From Fervidobacterium pennivorans (GTDB taxonomy: Bacteria > Thermotogota > Thermotogae > Thermotogales > Fervidobacteriaceae), in contig NZ_CP011393.1 in NCBI RefSeq assembly GCF_001644665.1, positions 62,001 through 126,000 on the forward strand: a stretch of DNA of 64,000 nt, written 5' to 3'. Below, in pieces: positions 28,616 through 37,499 of the stretch; within the stretch, counting starts at the first letter, position 1; every line of letters starts with the position of its first letter. A program made the position numbers and the translations under genes. Under the pieces are notes generated by a model. That model worked only from the letters and a program-made list of their open reading frames with translations, did no database searches and was not told the origin of the DNA.

Positions 28616-29683
28616 ATGAGGATTCTTCACACATCCGATTTACATTTAAGAACAGATACGTTTGAAAGATGGGAAGCGCTTGAACTCATAGTGAATAAAG
28701 CAAAGGACAATTCCGTTGATGTTCTGGTAATTTGTGGAGACTTATTTGATAGCAAAGAAGACGCTATAAAAAGCTACGAAAGACTAAGAAAAATATTCTC
28801 GGAAGCACCTTTTCAAACTCTTATTCTTCCCGGTAACCATGACGAAACATTTTACGAAGATGGGCTTTATCTCGGAAATAACGTCACTATCATCTCGAGT
28901 GAAAATAATGTCTTTGAACTTAGCGATGCGAGAATAATCGCTGTTCCATTCAAAAAGGAATGTTCATCTTCCAAGGAAACAGTTAAGGTAATACACGAAG
29001 CTAACACGCACACATCTCATACCAAGCCAAACATCCTTCTCTTCCATGGAGAGTTGATTGCTCCATTTTACGAATCTGACGACTTTGGTGAAAGAGGTCG
29101 TTACATGCCTATCGATTTAAATATCTTCAAATCACTTAATTTTCAATATATCCTGGCAGGGCATTTCCACACGAAACTAAGCATTTTGAAAACCTCTGAT
29201 AAATTCTTCATTTACTCCGGTTCCCCAGTTTCAATTACGAAAAAAGAAAGAGGGAAAAGAAAAGTCGATTTATTGGAAGTAGGCAAAGAACCGGAAGAAT
29301 TGGAAATCGAATCATTCTATTACGAAGAACTCGAAATCAGACTGGGCATATTCGATGAAGAAAACCCTGTCGACAAATTCATAGAAAAATTAAAAAGCCT
29401 AAACATTCCAGCGAACTGCTCACCTATCTTTAAAGTAACCGGACACTTTGATGGCGCAAAATACAACCTTAGTGAATCAGAATTAAACTCCAAACTACAA
29501 GTGCTTGCGAAAAACTTTAACCCAAAATCTGAAGTTGAATTCTTGGCAAAGGACCTTGGAAGACTTAGCAATAACCCGATATTCGAGAAAATACTCAAGA
29601 AGGTTGGAAAAATAAACGACGAAGAGCTCGACGAAGAAGGCAAAAGGCAACTCATCGAAATATTTATTAACGCTATGATGTGA
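28616..29683 (+). CDS. yhaO: SbcD/YhaO-type metallophosphoesterase (DNA exonuclease subunit)
   Basis: Calcineurin-like phosphoesterase, 355 aa. Metal-binding motifs in order: TSDLHL (D8, H10), VICGDLFD, LPGNHDE, a single H in LLFHGE, and AGHFHTK. The start ATG at 28616 follows GAGGTGA; an upstream in-frame extension has no homology. Layout matches Mre11/SbcD nuclease subunits. The next gene, 30 bases on, encodes a membrane-spanning Rad50-like ATPase, so the pair resembles Bacillus YhaO-YhaN rather than plain SbcCD. Role: DNA end processing or repair. Confidence 0.85.
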   Translation: MRILHTSDLHLRTDTFERWEALELIVNKAKDNSVDVLVICGDLFDSKEDAIKSYERLRKIFSEAPFQTLILPGNHDETFYEDGLYLGNNVTIISSENNVFELSDARIIAVPFKKECSSSKETVKVIHEANTHTSHTKPNILLFHGELIAPFYESDDFGERGRYMPIDLNIFKSLNFQYILAGHFHTKLSILKTSDKFFIYSGSPVSITKKERGKRKVDLLEVGKEPEELEIESFYYEELEIRLGIFDEENPVDKFIEKLKSLNIPANCSPIFKVTGHFDGAKYNLSESELNSKLQVLAKNFNPKSEVEFLAKDLGRLSNNPIFEKILKKVGKINDEELDEEGKRQLIEIFINAMM

Positions 29684-29713
29684 AAATAAGTTCCTATCGG
29701 GAGGGGAACTATC

Positions 29714-32128
29714 GTGAGAATAAAAAAATTCCACATTAGTGAATACGGACCTATCACGTTTTCAAAACCATTCCAACTGAGAAATTTCACAATATTCTAT
29801 GGAAAAAACGAAAGCGGTAAGACGTTAACAATAGAAGCTATCCTGAAAATGCTCGTTGGTAAAAAAGAGGCAAAGGAAAAATATTACGAAAACATTGACC
29901 GAGTGAAGGAATTTCCCACTGGTTATCTCATCCTGGAAGATGGTGGGAAGTCAATCTATGTAGAGAACGGTGAATTTTTAAAGCAGTTCAATTTATCCCA
30001 CGAAGAACTCAAGAATACCATCATCATTCGAAATAGCGATTTAGGTATCGAAAGCTCTCAAAAAAACAAAGAATCAGATGTGTACAGCATAGTCACTGAG
30101 AAACTGGTAGGCTCAAGGATATCAGAAATTCAATCCATTCGAGCAAAAATTTTGGAAAACAGTATCATCACGGAAAGCGGAATATTTAAAGACCAAAAAG
30201 ACGCAAAATACAAACAACGTTACGAAAAAGCAAGGGCTGTAATCCAAGAAATAGATACACTATTACCTGCACTTGAAAATGCCGATTATTTCGAAATAGA
30301 AGAAAAAATAACAAAAATACAATTAGAAATCGAACAATTAAAGAAAAAACTAAAAACTTTGGAAATCCTGAAACAAGAAAGCTTCTGCAACGAACTTTTG
30401 GAAGATATCCATAAACTCGAGTTGGTGGTAGAGAAGCTAAAAGAATACAAACCTTACACGAACGAAAAATTGCAAAAACTAATTGAGCTCGAAAACAAAA
30501 TCAAAAACTTTGAGGAAAAGGTAGATGAACTAACAGAAAGAGCGGAACAAGCAAAAGAATCTCTCACAAAAATTACAACCGAACTAACGAGTATACAAAA
30601 GAACATTCCAAAGATGCGTGAACAATCTGAATTTGCAGCAAAAATGAAGGAAAAAATTTTCATTTACGAATCGCAAAGCTTGGGGTTTGAAAAATTAAAA
30701 CACAAAAAAACTCTCTGGCTCATTTTAAGTATCGCTATGCTCATCACTGGAACACTTTCTCTCATCTTCGCACCAGGCGCTGTTCTCAAAAGCACGCTTT
30801 CTTCCATTTTCTATGGAATTTCTATCTTCATGTTGTTAAAAACTTTCGAAGCAGTTAAATTAATCAATAACCTGAAACAAGCTCAGATAGAAATACTAAG
30901 AGATGCAACCGAACTTTTCGGAACACCGTTCAGTGATGTTACTGAAGTTAAAGCCAAATGCCTCGAAGCTGAATCACAGTACAAAGAAATCCTCAAAACA
31001 GAAAGCCAACTCAGGACGAGTCAAATTGAGATTGAAAATAGCAAGAATAGTTTGCTCACCGAACTCGAAAGCCAACGAAACGCTCTTTCACAAGCTCAAA
31101 AAGAAAGAGACGAGCTATTAGACCTACTATCTGTAAAATCACCCAGTGAATTGAGGCAAAAGCTCGACGAAAAATCAAAACTCGACGGACAGTACCAAGC
31201 AATAAAATCCCAAATCCTCACGAAAATAAAGACCTCCGGTATAAAGTTTAACGAACTCCCAAATGACTTACCGGAACCCTTCGATACACAAGTAACTCAA
31301 AAGCTAGAAAAATTAAAAGATATAATCCGCAACTACCTGACGGAGCTCCGTATCAACAAACCAAAAGAAAGCGAAGAAACAGTAGAACCCACCGAATCAG
31401 TGGAATCAGAGGAAACGATAAAAAGTAAAATTGACCAACTCCAAAAAGAACTGGAAATCCTAAAAAACAATCAAAGACAGCAGCAAGAGAACATGAAGTT
31501 TATCTTCATCAAAGCGCAAGAATCACAACTAATAGAAGGTTTATTCGACGAAATACCAGATGTTCTATACAAATCGGACCTTGAAAAACTCAAATCAGAG
31601 CTCGAAAAGTTAATCACCAACATGAACAAGCAAAAGCAAATCGAACAAACCGCTCTTAAAATACTCCAAGAAATCGAGGAGGAAGAAAAGAAAAACATAT
31701 CCGACATCTTCAAGCAAAGCAACTTAATAAATCTCTTCGCAGAAATTACTGACGGGCGCTATGTAAATATATCATACGAAAGTAATCAAAATACCGGGAA
31801 AATAAAAGTCAAAGACGTCTCCGGAGTTGAATTTACACCCGAACAACTCTCAGCTGGCACTTACGACCAACTTTACTTTTCCATTAGACTCGCACTCGCA
31901 GAACATCTCTTTGGAAAAAACAGCGGAGAAAAAGCATTCTTTATCCTCGATGACCCGTTCATAAAGTACGACAAAAAACGCCTTGAAAAGCAAATCAAAA
32001 AACTTGTGGACCTATCAGAACAAGGTTGGCAATTTCTGTATTTCACAGCGAAAGACGAAGTTGTGGAAATAGGGGAAAAAATCGGCATCGATATTATCAA
32101 GCTCGAGGAATTTATAGAAGAAAGGTGA
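29714..32128 (+). CDS. yhaN: Rad50/SbcC-like ATPase with central membrane segments (YhaN type)
   Basis: 804 aa. N-terminal AAA half with Walker A GKNESGKT (30-37), long coiled coils (about 170-310 and 380-660) and the C-terminal half with the signature LSAGTYDQLYFSIRLAL and Walker B FFILDDPF. Unlike SbcC, there is no CxxC zinc hook seen; instead two membrane-length hydrophobic helices (LWLILSIAMLITGTLSLIF and following, about 335-378) sit in the middle, as in YhaN. The ATPase head is therefore likely tethered to the membrane. GTG start after GGGAGGGG. Confidence 0.82.
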   Translation: MRIKKFHISEYGPITFSKPFQLRNFTIFYGKNESGKTLTIEAILKMLVGKKEAKEKYYENIDRVKEFPTGYLILEDGGKSIYVENGEFLKQFNLSHEELKNTIIIRNSDLGIESSQKNKESDVYSIVTEKLVGSRISEIQSIRAKILENSIITESGIFKDQKDAKYKQRYEKARAVIQEIDTLLPALENADYFEIEEKITKIQLEIEQLKKKLKTLEILKQESFCNELLEDIHKLELVVEKLKEYKPYTNEKLQKLIELENKIKNFEEKVDELTERAEQAKESLTKITTELTSIQKNIPKMREQSEFAAKMKEKIFIYESQSLGFEKLKHKKTLWLILSIAMLITGTLSLIFAPGAVLKSTLSSIFYGISIFMLLKTFEAVKLINNLKQAQIEILRDATELFGTPFSDVTEVKAKCLEAESQYKEILKTESQLRTSQIEIENSKNSLLTELESQRNALSQAQKERDELLDLLSVKSPSELRQKLDEKSKLDGQYQAIKSQILTKIKTSGIKFNELPNDLPEPFDTQVTQKLEKLKDIIRNYLTELRINKPKESEETVEPTESVESEETIKSKIDQLQKELEILKNNQRQQQENMKFIFIKAQESQLIEGLFDEIPDVLYKSDLEKLKSELEKLITNMNKQKQIEQTALKILQEIEEEEKKNISDIFKQSNLINLFAEITDGRYVNISYESNQNTGKIKVKDVSGVEFTPEQLSAGTYDQLYFSIRLALAEHLFGKNSGEKAFFILDDPFIKYDKKRLEKQIKKLVDLSEQGWQFLYFTAKDEVVEIGEKIGIDIIKLEEFIEER

Positions 32129-32153
32129 CAGCGAAAAAAGTAAATGATAGAAT
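32125..32153 (+). promoter_or_regulatory. Promoter of galE
   Basis: GTGACA, exactly 17 bases, TAGAAT preceded by TGA (extended -10). The -35 overlaps the yhaN stop codon. It lies 47 bases upstream of galE. Confidence 0.7.
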
Positions 32154-32199
32154 TTAAAATGGCAAGCTCAAAATATACGAAAACCCGGGAGGAGATATC

Positions 32200-33189
32200 G
32201 TGGCAATCTTAGTTGCTGGGGGCGCAGGATACATAGGTTCACATGTTTGCAAGATGCTAAAAGAAAGGGGATACGACGTAATTATTTTAGATAACCTTTC
32301 TCATGGACATCGTAGCTTTGCAAAATATGGTGAGTTTATATTAGGCGACATCGCAGATGAAAACTTGCTTGATTTAATATTCACGAACTACAACGTAGAA
32401 GCCGTAATGCACTTTTGCGCTTACATCGAGGTAGGAGAATCTGTCAAAGACCCGAACAAATATTATAAAAACAACGTTTCAAATACCATTACATTACTGA
32501 ATGCCATGCTCAAACACAACGTAAAATACTTTGTATTCTCATCAACCGCTGCAGTATATGGCATGCCAGAACGTATTCCCATAAAAGAAGACGACCCAAA
32601 AGCACCAATTAACCCTTATGGCAAAAGCAAATACATGGTTGAACAAATACTCGAAGATTACGACCAAGCCTACGGATTAAAAAGCATTCGCTTCAGATAT
32701 TTCAACGCAGCAGGCGCTGATGAATCTTTGGAAATCGGAGAAGCGCACGAACCAGAAACACATCTAATTCCGTTGATACTCGATGCTGCTTGCGGAGTAA
32801 GAGAAAGCGTGAAGATATTCGGAACAGATTACGACACAAAAGATGGTACATGCATAAGAGATTTCATCCATGTCAATGACTTAGCGGACGCACACATAAA
32901 AGGTTTGGAATATCTAATGAGCGAAAACAAGACCGATTACTTCAACCTTGGCAATGGTTCGGGATACTCCGTCAGGGAGGTTATAGAAAAAGTCAAAGAA
33001 ATCACAAAGCTTGATTTTAAAGTCGAAGAAACTGGCAGAAGACCTGGTGACCCAGCATATTTAATAGCTGACAACGAAAAAGCAAGGAAAATACTCAATT
33101 GGCAACCCAAATACGACCTTGAGGATATTATTAAAACTGCTTGGAATTGGCACAGAAAATTGAGAAAGGATTTTTGCAGAAAGAAGTGA
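32200..33189 (+). CDS. galE: UDP-glucose 4-epimerase
   Basis: Interconverts UDP-glucose and UDP-galactose with bound NAD (extended SDR family), feeding galactose use and envelope polysaccharides. GGAGYIGS at 7-14 binds NAD; SST at 114-116 and Y140/K144 in the YGKSK motif are the catalytic set; RYFNAAGAD and RDFIHVNDLADAH are GalE landmarks. Length 329 aa normal. GTG start after GGGAGGAG. Monocistronic with its own promoter and terminator. Confidence 0.93.
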   Translation: MAILVAGGAGYIGSHVCKMLKERGYDVIILDNLSHGHRSFAKYGEFILGDIADENLLDLIFTNYNVEAVMHFCAYIEVGESVKDPNKYYKNNVSNTITLLNAMLKHNVKYFVFSSTAAVYGMPERIPIKEDDPKAPINPYGKSKYMVEQILEDYDQAYGLKSIRFRYFNAAGADESLEIGEAHEPETHLIPLILDAACGVRESVKIFGTDYDTKDGTCIRDFIHVNDLADAHIKGLEYLMSENKTDYFNLGNGSGYSVREVIEKVKEITKLDFKVEETGRRPGDPAYLIADNEKARKILNWQPKYDLEDIIKTAWNWHRKLRKDFCRKK

Positions 33190-33196
33190 CATAATA

Positions 33197-33229
33197 AAAA
33201 AGGCTTCGGTTTTTCACCGAAGCCTTTTT
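33197..33229. terminator. Bidirectional terminator between galE and the 33236 gene
   Basis: AAAAAGGCTTCGGT and ACCGAAGCCTTTTT form a 14-bp stem with T-tracts on both strands, serving converging galE (plus) and the small exported protein gene (minus). Confidence 0.95.
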
Positions 33230-33235
33230 GTTTGA

Positions 33236-33745
33236 TTATCTTCTGCATCCTCTTGCCTGCATTGGTCTTTGTGCTTTTCTAACTACACCTGCCCTATTTG
33301 CCTGCCATCTTGGTCCTTTCAAACTTGCCGTATCAATAATCTTTCCATCTACCGTAACTTTTTCAGCTAATATAAACTTACTTTCCCCACTTGTTGCAAG
33401 TTTTCCAACAATTTCTATTGGCTGTCCTGCTTTGAGTTCAACTGATTTGAATATAGGTCCTGCATGAACATCATATACCGTGTTTCCAACTTGAATTTTA
33501 AGTGTAAAGCCTTTGTTTACATCCCATGTGTATTCCTTAACCGTTCCTTTGAATGTCTGAGTCTCACCAAGTGTTGTTCCTGCAGGTAGATTTTTGTAGA
33601 GCCTTGTTTGTGTGTTTTGTTGAACTTGCGTTTGTTGAGTAGTTGCTGACTGATACCCATACCTTGGCGCACTTGCTGGACCAAATGCAAAAATACTACC
33701 TACCAAAAGCACACCTGCCGCTAAGACGACTAAGAACTTTTTCAT
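33236..33745 (-). CDS. Small exported protein, possible OB-fold domain
   Basis: 169 aa from an ATG at 33745, nine bases after GAGGAGG. Signal peptide MKKFLVVLAAGVLLVGSIFA. Then a Gln/Thr-rich linker (about 30-45) and a beta-rich domain (about 55-135) with alternating hydrophobics (FKGTVKEYTW, FTLKIQV, IEIVGKL, KFILAEKVTV) typical of small OB-like barrels binding ligands or metals. The end is basic, with C-terminal GCRR. I do not recognise a family. Ends seven bases before a shared terminator. Confidence 0.7.
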   Translation of the reverse strand: MKKFLVVLAAGVLLVGSIFAFGPASAPRYGYQSATTQQTQVQQNTQTRLYKNLPAGTTLGETQTFKGTVKEYTWDVNKGFTLKIQVGNTVYDVHAGPIFKSVELKAGQPIEIVGKLATSGESKFILAEKVTVDGKIIDTASLKGPRWQANRAGVVRKAQRPMQARGCRR

Positions 33746-33786
33746 ACTTACCAACCTCCTCTAAGTTTGTGGTTTTCTTGTTTTTC

Positions 33787-33805
33787 GTCCTTTCTTACAA
33801 AGGAC
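33787..33805 (-). promoter_or_regulatory. Inverted repeat upstream of the small exported protein gene
   Basis: GTCCTTT and AAAGGAC are separated by five bases, 42 bases upstream of the start. It may be an operator or a leader hairpin; no clear -10 and -35 pair could be assigned nearby. Confidence 0.3.
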
Positions 33806-33869
33806 AATGCAATTGTACTCAGCAAAGCTTAAAACGTCCTTGTAGTTTGCTGAAAGTTTGCTTAGAAAA

Positions 33870-33902
33870 TAAAAAAAGCAAGCCGAAAAAACCGGCTTGC
33901 TT
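33870..33902 (-). terminator. Terminator of the 33941 lipoprotein gene
   Basis: A 10-bp stem (AAGCAAGCCG / CGGCTTGCTT) with a seven-base A-rich loop, followed on the minus strand by TTTTTTTATTTT. Confidence 0.92.
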
Positions 33903-33940
33903 CAGATGGTCTATCTTATTTTATCTTTAAAATCTATACG

Positions 33941-35519
33941 TTATTTCTGACTAGTTTTCAACATCTCCTCAAGCTTTTGTTTCAAACCTTCCCTTATTAC
34001 GAATGTTTTTACCGCCGATGAAACTTTTGGCACAACTTCTGTATATTTGGCATAGAGTATAAACTCTATCTTTGCTGCAGGGTCATTTAGATCCCCATTG
34101 TTGTTGAGTTGGAACCTAACACCTGTGCTTGGGTTATTTGGGTCTATACTCAAAACGATGAATGGGAGGTTGTTAATTATCAAACTTACATCTTCGTTTG
34201 TTAACTGACCATTAGCAAGCCTTTGAGTAAAACCATTATAAGCATCCGCACTTGCAAAAATGGTATCGAAGAAAGCCTTTTTTATACCAATATTGTTATC
34301 TCTCAAATCGATAGAATCTTTGTACAATTTTCTGAAATCTAACGTGTAGATGAATTTGTATTTGTATTCATCAAAAAGAAGACTCATTGTAGCTTCCTGA
34401 GTTAATTCAATCATACCAACATTTGGAAGAGCTTTATTAAATTCTTCAAGAACATCTTTAACTTTTTCTGGAACTTTTCCGTTCAACTTAAGAGTTCCAA
34501 GGTTCTCTGGCATTTCAAGTTTGTTTTCAAGTACGTTCTTTGCTATGAAACACTCATTCATTTCAAATGCTTTCGCAAAGAGCGTTGTTATTGATTCTTT
34601 TCCATCTTTTCTGTAACCTTTATTATCAACTATACTTGTGTTGTTCTCAAACGCACCAATTTCGAGGTAACTCATAACACTCCATTTTAGTGCATCGAGC
34701 ATTTTGTTCACATTTACAAGCTTAAATGGTTCTGGGTTTAGTATGTCTGCCATGTTAAGTAAATCAGTAGGATTATTGATAGATAGCAAGTTTGTAGTAT
34801 ACTCTCTAACTTTCGAGAAATCAGTCAGAGGACCTTTTGCTAACTCAAAGAGTATTGCCCTAATGTAGTCTCTTGCATCTTTTATTACAAATTTTGTATC
34901 TGTACTTGTAATAGTCAGAACTTCTTTCCATGCTTTTTCAAAGTGATCTGCTTGCACAGCTGCAATATATGAATAGTAAAGGCCGGCAAGCATGTTGTAT
35001 GCCACAGAGAAGTCCCTGTAGTCCATGTACAACTTCTCCGGAGCATTTACTTCTGGATTAATCCGCTTAGCAAGTGCAACTATCTTATCTTTCCTTTCGC
35101 CTTGGATTTCAACAATGTAGTTTTGTCTTTCTGGATGGGTGTAGAATTTTTTCGCACCATCATTTAAGAAGGCTTCTATTTTCTTTATAAACGTCTCATG
35201 AGGTAAAACGATGTCCAGAATTTGTGAAAGGTCAAATTCCTCTGCCAAAGTTTTAACACTAAGTTTTCCTTCAAAAATGTCTTTCAAGCTTTTCGCAAGT
35301 AAAGGTTCAGAAAGTTCTTGAGAAATAGTTGCCAACTCTTCATCCGCAAGTAGCTCAATAACATACCTCGGGTCACGCGCTTCGAGTTTTGTTTGGTCCG
35401 TAACTGGTTGATTTGGTAACGGTTCTGGACCAAACAGCGCACACCCAGTTGCTAAAAGCACAATCAAGAATATTACTGTAAGCAAAAAAATACTTGGAAA
35501 ACCAACTCTGTTTTATCAT
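33941..35519 (-). CDS. Lipoprotein of unknown function with apparent +1 frameshift in the signal peptide
   Basis: An open frame runs from 35485 to 33941. The only good ribosome site (GGAGGTGAAGGGG) precedes an ATG at 35519 in another frame. Skipping one T in a run of seven (plus-strand A-run 35484-35490) joins them to give MIKQSWFSKYFLLTVIF... followed by LLATGC, a perfect lipobox (Cys near residue 26), and 525 aa in total. The rest is helical and charged, with no recognised domain; it probably works at the outer face of the membrane. Explanations for the shift: sequence error, mutation, or transcriptional slippage on the T7 run. Own terminator; divergent from the hemerythrin gene. Confidence 0.72.
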
Positions 35520-35594
35520 GCCCCTTCACCTCCAGTGATATTCTTACGACGTTTCCGCACTAGTCCGAGCTATATAAAAAACTCATTGTATAAA

Positions 35595-35719
35595 ATGTTA
35601 CATTTTTATTATAAATCCAGAATCCCGTTTATCAAGGTTATCTATAGTGACTATTTACAAAAAAACCATACAGAATAGCTATAGCGAATTTTTTTGATTC
35701 CTTCGTAACCTATGTTACA
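35595..35719. promoter_or_regulatory. Paired ATGTTACA sites in the divergent intergenic region
   Basis: The gap 35520-35787 is AT-rich and non-coding. It holds ATGTTACA twice in direct orientation, at 35595-35602 and 35712-35719; the second overlaps the -35 of the hemerythrin-gene promoter. They may be half-sites of a regulator shared by the two divergent genes, but only two copies are seen. Confidence 0.3.
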
Positions 35720-35744
35720 GACATCTACCTTCTCTTTTTATAAA
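35715..35744 (+). promoter_or_regulatory. Promoter of the DUF438-hemerythrin gene
   Basis: TTACAG, 18 bases, TATAAA; 44 bases upstream of the ATG at 35788. Confidence 0.55.
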
Positions 35745-35787
35745 ATACAATTAGGTATAACTAATAAAAGTGTAGGAGGTGCGAATT

Positions 35788-37098
35788 ATGGCAGAAATTT
35801 TTAACAAGAGAGAGTATTTGAAAAACCTGATTAGACGTGCTGACAAAAATCCGGAAGAATTGGAAAGACTCAAAGAAGAGATTAAATCAGTTATCAAGGA
35901 GTTAAAGCCTGTAGAGATTGCCATTGTTGAAAACGAGCTTGCGAGAGAAGATGGTATTTCAGTTGAGCGAATCAGGGAAATCTGTGATGTTCATCTTGAA
36001 TTGATGGAAGAATTTTTGAACGAGGAGCCAACGGTTGAACCGTGGCATCCGATTTACATATCCATGAAAGAACACGAAAAGATTCTGGAAATGCTAAAAC
36101 AACTAAAAGATTTGGTTGATACAGCAACAAAGTCTCCTTCTTTTGAAACGTTTATCGCAATTGGTAAGCTGACAGAGGAACTGAAAAAGATAGAGCTTCA
36201 TTTCCAAAAGCAAGAGTATGGAATCTTCCCGTATGTGGAAAAATACGGTGTAGAGCAACCACCAAAGGTTATGTGGTCTGAACACGACACGATGCGGGTA
36301 ATGATAAAGGACTTTGCAAAGATAATAGAAAACCGCGATGTAGAAAGACTCAAAACAGAAGGAGTGAATATCACAATACAACTGCTCGAAATGTTCATGA
36401 TGCACATGCATAAAGAAAATCACATCCTTTTCCCAACGGCGCTTAGTCTTGTCAGCGAAGATGAATTCAAGCAAATTAGAAAGACCTTCGATGAAATAGG
36501 TTACTGCTGCTATTTCCCAGAACCTATTGATTTTGAAAAACCACATAAAAAGGATTCAAAAGATATGCCTTCAGAAAAACCAGTGCAAATCGAGAAACTC
36601 TTAAAAGCCTACGACGAGCTGAAAAGTCTTCTACAAGAGATGGGCGTCCTTAGTCAAGAAAACACAGCAGCAGCTCCATTAAGCTCTCAGGGTAGGATTA
36701 ATCTCCCATCTGGTTCATTTAGCATCGAGGAACTTACATATTTGCTTAACACTTTACCTATAGATATAACATTCGTAGACAAAAACGATGAAGTTAGATA
36801 TTTTAGCGAAGGTAAAGAAAGGATATTCTTAAGAACAAGAGATGTAATCGGCAGGAAAGTCCAGAATTGCCATCCACCAAAGAGTGTCCATATTGTAGAA
36901 AAGATACTGAGAGATTTCAAATCTGGAAAGCGTGACAATGCTGATTTCTGGATAAAACTTGGCGAAAAATATGTGCTTATAAGATACTTTGCTGTGAGAA
37001 ATGAAAAAGGAGAATACATCGGAACATTGGAAGTCACTCAAGATATCGCACCAATACAAAAAATAACAGGCGAAAAACGAATCTACGATGAGGAATGA
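35788..37098 (+). CDS. DUF438-hemerythrin-PAS protein
   Basis: 436 aa from the ATG at 35788, preceded by AGGAGG. Three parts: a DUF438 domain (about 1-85; LKELKPVEIAIVENEL-like), a hemerythrin HHE domain (about 90-245) with metal ligands visible in WHPIYISMKEHEKI, ELHFQKQEYGIFP, SEHDTMR and MMHMHKENHILFP, and a C-terminal PAS domain (about 325-430) with VDKNDEVRYFSEG and RKVQNCHPPKS. Hemerythrins bind O2 or NO through a di-iron site, so this is likely an oxygen/NO-responsive sensor in an anaerobe. No output domain is present. Followed by a cupin gene 15 bases later. Confidence 0.88.
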   Translation: MAEIFNKREYLKNLIRRADKNPEELERLKEEIKSVIKELKPVEIAIVENELAREDGISVERIREICDVHLELMEEFLNEEPTVEPWHPIYISMKEHEKILEMLKQLKDLVDTATKSPSFETFIAIGKLTEELKKIELHFQKQEYGIFPYVEKYGVEQPPKVMWSEHDTMRVMIKDFAKIIENRDVERLKTEGVNITIQLLEMFMMHMHKENHILFPTALSLVSEDEFKQIRKTFDEIGYCCYFPEPIDFEKPHKKDSKDMPSEKPVQIEKLLKAYDELKSLLQEMGVLSQENTAAAPLSSQGRINLPSGSFSIEELTYLLNTLPIDITFVDKNDEVRYFSEGKERIFLRTRDVIGRKVQNCHPPKSVHIVEKILRDFKSGKRDNADFWIKLGEKYVLIRYFAVRNEKGEYIGTLEVTQDIAPIQKITGEKRIYDEE

Positions 37099-37113
37099 AA
37101 GGAGTGATTTAGT

Positions 37114-37419
37114 ATGGTCTACAAAGTTTCGGATGTTCAAAATCTTTTGGGTGGATTAATCGATGCAAGACGATTCTATGATTCTGAGAAGGCAATCGTG
37201 GCAAAGATTACCATCCAACCTGGTGGGAAGCTTGAAAAGCACTCATCAAAAGAATTTGCGTTGTTGTTCGTTATAAGTGGGAAAGTTAGAGTCGTGATTG
37301 AAAATGATTCTTACGAACTCGAGAAGGATTCATTGATTGAATTTCCGCAGAACATTCTTCATAGCGTGGAAAACACTGGTGATACGGTAGCAGAGGTGTT
37401 GGTGGTCAAGATTAAGTGA
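37114..37419 (+). CDS. Small cupin-domain protein
   Basis: 101-aa single-domain beta barrel. Cupin motif 1 lies around residues 33-52 (KLEKHSSKEFALLFVISGKVRV; first His kept, second His replaced by F/A) and motif 2 around 70-85 (FPQNILHSVENTG, with its His). The metal site looks incomplete. Such proteins bind small ligands or metals; no substrate can be named. GGAG precedes the ATG. It is probably co-transcribed with the hemerythrin sensor. Confidence 0.8.
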   Translation: MVYKVSDVQNLLGGLIDARRFYDSEKAIVAKITIQPGGKLEKHSSKEFALLFVISGKVRVVIENDSYELEKDSLIEFPQNILHSVENTGDTVAEVLVVKIK

Positions 37420-37451
37420 TGTTTTCCTTTGGAAATTTATGAGATTTAAAA

Positions 37452-37477
37452 AAGGTCGGTCCTTTTGGACCGACCTT
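37452..37477. terminator. Bidirectional terminator between the cupin and glycerate kinase genes
   Basis: AAGGTCGGTCC / GGACCGACCTT, an 11-bp perfect stem with a TTTT loop; the minus strand continues with TTTTTT, the plus strand with CATTTCTTTT. Confidence 0.92.
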
Positions 37478-37499
37478 CATTTCTTTTACACCTTTTTAG

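Noticed and set aside
35483-35485. TTG at 35485 as the start of the lipoprotein
   Set aside because: It lacks a ribosome site and gives a signal peptide with no positive charge; the upstream ATG at 35519 supplies both across the T7 run.
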